This document shows positions 41,954 to 45,718 of a stretch of 45,718 bases of DNA, in pieces (the first letter of the stretch is position 1; each line of letters opens with the position of its first letter). The translations under genes and the position numbers were made by a program. This DNA comes from Actinomycetes bacterium (GTDB taxonomy: Bacteria; Actinomycetota; Coriobacteriia; Anaerosomatales; Anaerosomataceae), in NCBI GenBank assembly GCA_021373175.1, contig JAJFTE010000134.1, forward strand, positions 1 to 45,718, in the 5' to 3' direction. The notes beneath the pieces are model-generated. The model was not told where the DNA came from. It did not search any database and worked only from the letters and a program-made list of their open reading frames with translations.

Positions 41954-42690
41954 GTGGATTCGCCACGTCTTGTCCGGATACTGAGAATAGCGGCGGGCAC
42001 ACTCGCATGCTGCTGCCTGTTGTTCCTCGTTCTGGGCGGGTCTCTCTATTACCGGTCAACGACGCTTCCCGATATCCGCGTCGATCAGCCGGCGTTCCGA
42101 CCTGCACAGACATCGGTCGTGTACGCGGCCGACAGGAGCGTGCTCGCCACATGGCATGCCGAGCAGGATCGCACCGTGGTCGCGTTCGACAAGATGCTCC
42201 CAGCATGAAGAACGGCATCGTTGCGGGTGAGATCGTTTACGAGCCAGATCGTGCCGGGAACCGCGCGCTCGACGGGGCAGTGGTCAAGACCGCTGGATCG
42301 ATGTTGCACGATGTGGTCGAGAACCGTACGACGCAAGCGTACCGGGCCGCATGGTTCGTCGGTTACAGCGGCGACCCCTGTACTGCCGTGTGGGTCGGGC
42401 GCCCCGATGGTCAGGTATCGATGACTGACGTGCACGGCATCAGGGTGACTGGCGGGAGCTTCCCCGCGAAGATCTGGCAGCGCTTCATGCGCGTGGCAGT
42501 GTCCGCCCATGATGGGGCCGCGACCGCGATCCCATCGGCATCGGCCGACGGTGACCCTCAGAGCGGTGCGCAGGTGAAGGTCACGATCTGCATCGACACG
42601 CTCTTGCCAGCTAATCCTCGCTGCCCGAACACCGTCGAGATCTATCTCGATGACGCGCTCGCGCAGCGCTCAATATGTAAGGAGCACTAG
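41954..42690 (+). pseudogene. Class A penicillin-binding protein with large internal deletion
   Basis: GTG 41954 (GGGAGGCTGC upstream) opens a frame with a membrane anchor (ILRIAAGTLACCCLLFLVLG) and TSVVYAADRSVLATWHAEQD and RTVVAFDK, the usual lead-in to the glycosyltransferase domain, but it stops at 42208. In the next frame, from ATG 42205, comes the end of a transpeptidase domain: YRAAWFVGYSGDPCTAVWVG, then VHGIRVTGGSFPAKIWQRFM, and a Cys-containing tail to 42690. The glycosyltransferase domain and the Ser, SxN and KTG motifs are absent. Roughly 500 codons appear deleted at about 42200. Either a true deletion or an assembly collapse explains this. Confidence 0.75.
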
Positions 42691-42983
42691 TGCGATATCC
42701 CGACCACTACGGTGAGCTGCAAGTCTCGCACGATGCCGAACCGGAAGTGATCGAGAAGGCGTTTCGGGCGCTTGCACTCAAGTACCATCCCGATAGCGGC
42801 GCATTGGGAGATGCGCGAAGGATGCAGCGAATCAACTCGGCGTATGCGGTACTTCGCGACCCGGCTGCTCGTGCGGCGTACGATGACTCGTTGCCAGCCA
42901 TGCACCTCTCGGGCTGGGAGATCTTCTGGGATTCTGGTCTGGTCGGTCTATACCGCGAGCGCCGGCGATCCGTCCGGATGTGA
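42690..42983 (+). CDS. J-domain (DnaJ-like) protein
   Basis: 97 residues. Residues 4-65 are a J domain: DHYGELQVSHDAEPEVIEKA, the HPD motif in LKYHPDSG, and RMQRINSAYAVLRDPAARAAYD. A 30-residue tail follows. GTG 42690 shares a base with the upstream stop and has AAGGAG before it. It would stimulate an Hsp70; no glycine/phenylalanine or zinc region is present. Confidence 0.9.
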   Translation: MRYPDHYGELQVSHDAEPEVIEKAFRALALKYHPDSGALGDARRMQRINSAYAVLRDPAARAAYDDSLPAMHLSGWEIFWDSGLVGLYRERRRSVRM

Positions 42984-43013
42984 AACGGCCCGGGCGGACA
43001 TGCCCGGGCCGTT
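42984..43013. terminator. Strong bidirectional hairpin terminator
   Basis: A 12-bp perfect stem, AACGGCCCGGGC with GCCCGGGCCGTT, and a 6-base loop lie between the J-domain gene and the convergent selenoprotein operon. Confidence 0.8.
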
Positions 43014-43036
43014 GCCGTAACGCTCGTCCGCTGCCG

Positions 43037-43369
43037 TCAGGAGACGGCATTCAGCTTCGTTTGCACAGCCCGAAGGATGGCAGGGTAGGAGACCGCACCT
43101 TCGTACAGAGGCTCGCCGTCGATGACAGTGACAGGGTAGACGAGCCCCTGTTGGCGGATCTGCTCTATGACTTGGTCGCGACCGACGATGGTCTCAGGTC
43201 TGCTCGTGTCGTAGTACGTGATGGATGCCGCCTCGCCGAACCGGTTCTCCATCTCGGAGCGGATGATCTCGGTGATCTCCTCCGGAGACCAAGAGGGACC
43301 TCAACCACCGCTATAGCAGTCGGTCTCGGCCGGATGGTCATACACTTCCACAGAAACGGTCTTTTCCAC
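43037..43369 (-). CDS. saoT: Thioredoxin-like selenoprotein candidate (SaoT-like), UGA read as selenocysteine
   Basis: 110 residues if the TGA at 43301-43303 is decoded as Sec (residue 23). The N-terminal part VEKTVSVEVYDHPAETDCYSGG runs into the TGA and the same frame continues GPSWSPEEITEIIRSEMENRF, then YYDTSRPE, VYPVTVIDGEPLYEGAVSYP. Without readthrough each half is meaningless, while together they form a thioredoxin-like fold with C18-x4-U23 as redox pair. A stem suited to a bacterial SECIS follows the TGA. GTG 43369 has GGGAG upstream, ten bases after the ferredoxin stop. The ETxCYSGG(U/C)GPSW pattern recalls the family named SaoT, (seleno)protein, from memory. Alternative: a nonsense mutation. 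Confidence 0.7.
43274..43290 (-). promoter_or_regulatory. Candidate SECIS stem-loop after the in-frame UGA
   Basis: On the minus strand GGTCTCC pairs with GGAGATC (seven pairs, one G-U) around GGA, starting ten bases after the TGA. Size and distance fit bacterial selenocysteine insertion elements, whose apical part lies just 3' of UGA. Confidence 0.5.
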
Positions 43370-43379
43370 AACGTCTCCC

Positions 43380-43583
43380 TTATCCCAGATTGACTGCGCC
43401 GCCGGGGCAAACCCGGGCACAGATTCCACATCCCACGCAGAGGTCCTCTCGGACGGTATAGCCATTGGCACCAGGGTACACCCCTCCCGGAACCGGTACG
43501 ATTGCGTTTTGCGGACACACACGCCTTGCCGGGCACGCCGGTGACCGGTCGCAGGTGGCGGAATCGATGCTCACGGCAAGCAT
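43380..43583 (-). CDS. Small 4Fe-4S ferredoxin-type protein
   Basis: 67 residues. The C-terminal cluster motif CVGCGICARVCPGG is canonical. The first Cys group is unusual: CDRSPACPARRVCPQNAI has spacing CX5CX5CP instead of CX2CX2CX3CP. ATG 43583 follows GAGGAGACATC. It is the first gene of a two-gene operon with the selenoprotein candidate and probably delivers electrons to it or to a shared partner; that is inference. Confidence 0.85.
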   Translation of the reverse strand: MLAVSIDSATCDRSPACPARRVCPQNAIVPVPGGVYPGANGYTVREDLCVGCGICARVCPGGAVNLG

Positions 43584-43627
43584 GGCGGTGATGTCTCCTC
43601 GTCGATCGGCAGATATCAGAGAGTTAT

Positions 43628-43655
43628 AGTATACCCCATAGGGTATGTCCTGCAA
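43628..43655 (-). promoter_or_regulatory. Promoter with CsoR-type operator between -35 and -10
   Basis: On the minus strand TTGCAG (43650-43655) and TATACT (43628-43633) are 16 bases apart. Between and over them lies the perfect palindrome ATACCC-CATA-GGGTAT (43631-43646, plus strand). Such G/C-tract palindromes flanked by AT/TA are the operators of CsoR/CstR/FrmR-family repressors, which sense copper, persulfide or aldehyde. It would control the ferredoxin-selenoprotein operon; no such repressor gene is in the window. Confidence 0.6.
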
Positions 43656-43782
43656 CCCCCATGGACCCGACCGGAACATCGGTGTTCCTAGAGTGATGAT
43701 GCATCTGGGGCGGCGGGTCGGATACTATGGATGCGTGAGCACCCACGCGTTGGGCAAGCGCGTCTGCGAGACAGGAGCAACC

Positions 43783-44943
43783 GTGAACGAGGAATCTAGG
43801 CCCGGGGATGCCGGTCGTTCGATGCTTCGGGTCATGCTCGGAGCTGGCGTCGCAATCGGGGTGGCTTTCTCGTTCATGGCTCGGCTGTTCGTGGAACCCA
43901 AGAGCACACTGTCCTGGTGGCTGTTCTTCGCCGCCTGCGTTACGGCGGGTGTGGTTCTCGGCGTGCTGTGCCACTACGCATCCCTGCGGATGGCCGAGGG
44001 CGTCCTCGCCCAGGTGCTCAGCGTCGCCGGACGGTCGCTCGGTATCGCCGTTCACGAGAGCCGGGGGCTTGAGACGCTCACCGGCGAACTCGAACGTGTT
44101 CTGTCGAATGCGTCGAACCTGCTCGACCAGATACGCGCGGCGAATACGAATATCCGCGCGCTCACCGCCGAAGTGCTTGCCGCCACGGAACAACAGGCAT
44201 CAGGAGCGTCCGAACAGGCGGCGGCGGTCACTCAGACCTCTGCGACTGTTGAGGAGCTCGCACAGACGTCGAGCCAGATCGCCGACAACTCGGAATCCGT
44301 GGTGCGCGTGGCTGAGCGGACCCTGGCCAGCGCCGAGGAGGGGATGCATGCGGTACACGAGACCAGTGCGGGCATCGAAGATATCCGGGTGAGCACGCAG
44401 CAATCGTCGGACCGGATCCTTGCTCTCGGCGAACGCAGCCAGGAGATCGGCCGGGTGCTCACGATCATAGATGAGATCGCCGAGCAGACGAAGATCTTGG
44501 CGCTTAACGCCGCCATCGAGGCTGCGCGTGCGGGGGACGCCGGCAAGGGATTCTCGGTGGTTGCCGAGGAGATCCGGAAGCTCGCCGAGTCGGTCACGGA
44601 ATCCACTCAGGAGATCGGTCGGGTCGTGCGAGAGATCCAGGCGTCCACGGCGTCGCTTGTGATGCAGACCGAAAAGGCGGCCAAGAAGGTCCAGGAGGGC
44701 CTTCAACTCGCCTCGCACACCCAAGACGCGCTTGAGCGCATCGTCTCCCAAGTCGAGGAGACCACCGATGCCGCAAAGCAGATCTCGGTCGCGACGCAGC
44801 AGCAGCGCACCGCATCGGACCAGGTCGTGGTATCGATGAGGGAGGTCGCGATGGTATCGCAGCAGGCCGCGCAGGCTTCCCGGCAGATCTCGGCAGCGAT
44901 CGTGGAACTCAACTCGCTTGCCGACAGCATGGTGGTGCGCTGA
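43783..44943 (+). CDS. Methyl-accepting chemotaxis protein, membrane-anchored without sensor domain
   Basis: 386 residues. Two N-terminal membrane segments ([19 protein letters not shown] and [18 protein letters not shown]) are separated by about ten residues. No HAMP domain is obvious. The signalling domain has the tip [20 protein letters not shown] and [14 protein letters not shown] 43783 with AGGAG upstream is the start. It lies outside the che cluster and divergently from the selenoprotein operon (about 200 bases). The signal sensed is unknown. Confidence 0.92.
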   Translation: MNEESRPGDAGRSMLRVMLGAGVAIGVAFSFMARLFVEPKSTLSWWLFFAACVTAGVVLGVLCHYASLRMAEGVLAQVLSVAGRSLGIAVHESRGLETLTGELERVLSNASNLLDQIRAANTNIRALTAEVLAATEQQASGASEQAAAVTQTSATVEELAQTSSQIADNSESVVRVAERTLASAEEGMHAVHETSAGIEDIRVSTQQSSDRILALGERSQEIGRVLTIIDEIAEQTKILALNAAIEAARAGDAGKGFSVVAEEIRKLAESVTESTQEIGRVVREIQASTASLVMQTEKAAKKVQEGLQLASHTQDALERIVSQVEETTDAAKQISVATQQQRTASDQVVVSMREVAMVSQQAAQASRQISAAIVELNSLADSMVVR

Positions 44944-44944
44944 G

Positions 44945-45409
44945 ATGCGGCGGGTCGAAGAGCGCCTGGGCGAACTCGGGCTCACGCTGCCGTCCGTGGC
45001 GGTCACACTCGGGTCCTACGTGCCAGCGGTGCGCTCGGGAGCGCTGGTGTTCACGTCAGGGCAGTTGCCCGTGCTGGACACAGAACTGCTGGCACACGGG
45101 AAGGTCGGCGCCGACGTCACAGCCGAGGTTGCCAGCGCGTGCGCTCGCCGTTGCGCGCTGAACGCCCTTGCTGCAGCTTCAACCGTCTGCGATCTGGATG
45201 ATGTCGTCCGCGTGGTGAGACTGACAGGGTACGTCGCCTCGGACCCCGCCTTCACCTCGCAGCCGGGCGTGGTGAACGGGGCGAGCGATCTGCTCGTCGA
45301 TGTCTTCGGCGATGCCGGGAAGCATGCCCGAGAAGCGCTCGGTGTTGCTGCACTGCCGCTCGACGCGCCTGTTGAGATCTCGATCGTGCTCGAACTCGCG
45401 GTCAGGTAA
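44945..45409 (+). CDS. RidA/YjgF family protein
   Basis: 154 residues. VFTSGQLPVLD, VVRVVRLTGYVASDPAFTSQ, VNGASDLLVDVFGD and HAREALGVAALPLDAPVEIS follow the RidA/YjgF-like pattern, with the Arg (AREALGVAALP) that binds imine/enamine substrates. It starts at ATG 44945, two bases after the MCP stop. It probably deaminates reactive enamines; the length is of the longer, AtzF-like/archeo-RidA subgroup. Confidence 0.9.
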   Translation: MRRVEERLGELGLTLPSVAVTLGSYVPAVRSGALVFTSGQLPVLDTELLAHGKVGADVTAEVASACARRCALNALAAASTVCDLDDVVRVVRLTGYVASDPAFTSQPGVVNGASDLLVDVFGDAGKHAREALGVAALPLDAPVEISIVLELAVR

Positions 45410-45577
45410 CGTGTTCACAGACGCACTGCGGGAGCTGCTCACTCCTCTTGTGTCTTCCGCGTTTCCCACTTGTATTGTCGATTCGTAAGGGTTCAATTAG
45501 AGTTACGTTGATGGGGCGGCCGAGAGGGGGCCGTCTGCTGGTGGTGTCGGCTCGGGATGCAACGTGGAGGGATGCTC

Positions 45578-45718
45578 ATGGCCAAGCTCTCACTCGCCGG
45601 GTTCAAGGACCCGGTCCGGCGGCCGCGGTACCTCATCTGGACGGGCGTGGTCGTCCTGGTGCTGGCCGCGATCGTCGTCGTGGCGTTCTCCGCCACCTCG
45701 ACGTACTGGTTCTGCGCC
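45578..45718 (+). CDS. NapC/NirT (NrfH-like) membrane multihaem cytochrome c, 3'-truncated by window end
   Basis: Only 47 codons are in view. A short cytoplasmic N-terminus (KDPVRRPRYLIW) leads into one membrane helix (WTGVVVLVLAAIVVVAF) and then STYWFCA, where the first haem-binding Cys of NapC/NrfH proteins is expected. ATG 45578 has GGAGG seven bases upstream. Members pass electrons from quinol to periplasmic reductases. The identity rests on this N-terminus alone. Confidence 0.65.
   Translation, partial: MAKLSLAGFKDPVRRPRYLIWTGVVVLVLAAIVVVAFSATSTYWFCA

Noticed and set aside
1-45718. CRISPR arrays, rRNA or tRNA genes
   Set aside because: No regularly spaced repeats and no tRNA or rRNA signatures were noticed on either strand by eye.

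Overview
The window looks like a piece of chromosome from a high-GC anaerobic actinobacterium, most likely of the Coriobacteriia/OPB41 type. This is inferred from gene content and codon use; no 16S or marker gene is present. Genes are tightly packed, many start with GTG or TTG behind strong Shine-Dalgarno sequences, and stop/start overlaps (ATGA, GTGA, TGATG) are common. The functions fit an anaerobe that uses tungsten/molybdenum enzymes, probably selenium, and multihaem cytochromes.

Layout. (1) 1-5.65 kb is a decayed accessory/defence region: a DnaK-like ATPase cut by the window edge, an McrB-like restriction ATPase split by an IS481-family element, the C-terminal part of a DUF2357-type PD-(D/E)XK nuclease with a frameshift, and an ADP-ribosylglycohydrolase whose stop codon is supplied by a second, degenerate IS481-family element. 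(2) 5.7-8.6 kb holds an adenosine-specific kinase, a B12-binding radical SAM protein and a VOC protein with a hairpin-rich leader. (3) 8.6-11.55 kb (minus) is a Fur/Zur-type regulator followed by an ECF metal transporter (CbiM, CbiQ, CbiO), with a Fur/Zur-like box at the promoter. (4) 11.65-25.0 kb (plus) is the molybdenum/tungsten block: a LysR regulator, a winged-helix/PBP regulator, a molbindin, a candidate Moco/Tuco riboswitch, the tupABC tungstate transporter, a MobA-FdhD fusion, MoeA, a small CxLGCF protein, MobB, MoaA, MoaC, a MOSC protein, MoaB/Mog, a cysteine desulfurase-like protein and DUF3343. moaD and moaE are not in the window.

(5) 25.0-26.04 kb (minus) is an L,D-transpeptidase. 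(6) 26.1-33.4 kb is a complete chemotaxis cluster: cheR, MCP, cheW, cheY, cheB, cheA, cheC, cheD. A Rossmann-GAF-GGDEF protein, a small winged-helix-like protein and two peptidoglycan-related proteins (peptidoglycan-binding repeats; NlpC/P60) follow. (7) 37.4-42.98 kb holds an MFS permease, PilT, VanZ, an EamA permease, a J-domain protein and three broken genes, including an internally deleted class A PBP. (8) 43.0-45.7 kb has a short minus-strand operon, a ferredoxin plus a thioredoxin-like protein with an in-frame UGA that probably encodes selenocysteine, behind a CsoR-type operator. It is followed on the plus strand by a second MCP, a RidA-family protein and the start of a NapC/NirT-type cytochrome.

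How it fits together: TupABC imports tungstate, Moa/Moe/Mob proteins build and mature the pterin cofactor, FdhD and the desulfurase/DUF3343 pair would supply sulfur or selenium to the metal site, and a Moco-type riboswitch would close the feedback loop. The most unusual items are the UGA-containing selenoprotein candidate with its operator, the tupA leader RNA, the MobA-FdhD fusion and the collapsed restriction locus. Several genes carry single-base frameshifts, so raw-read verification matters before biological meaning is given to each one.
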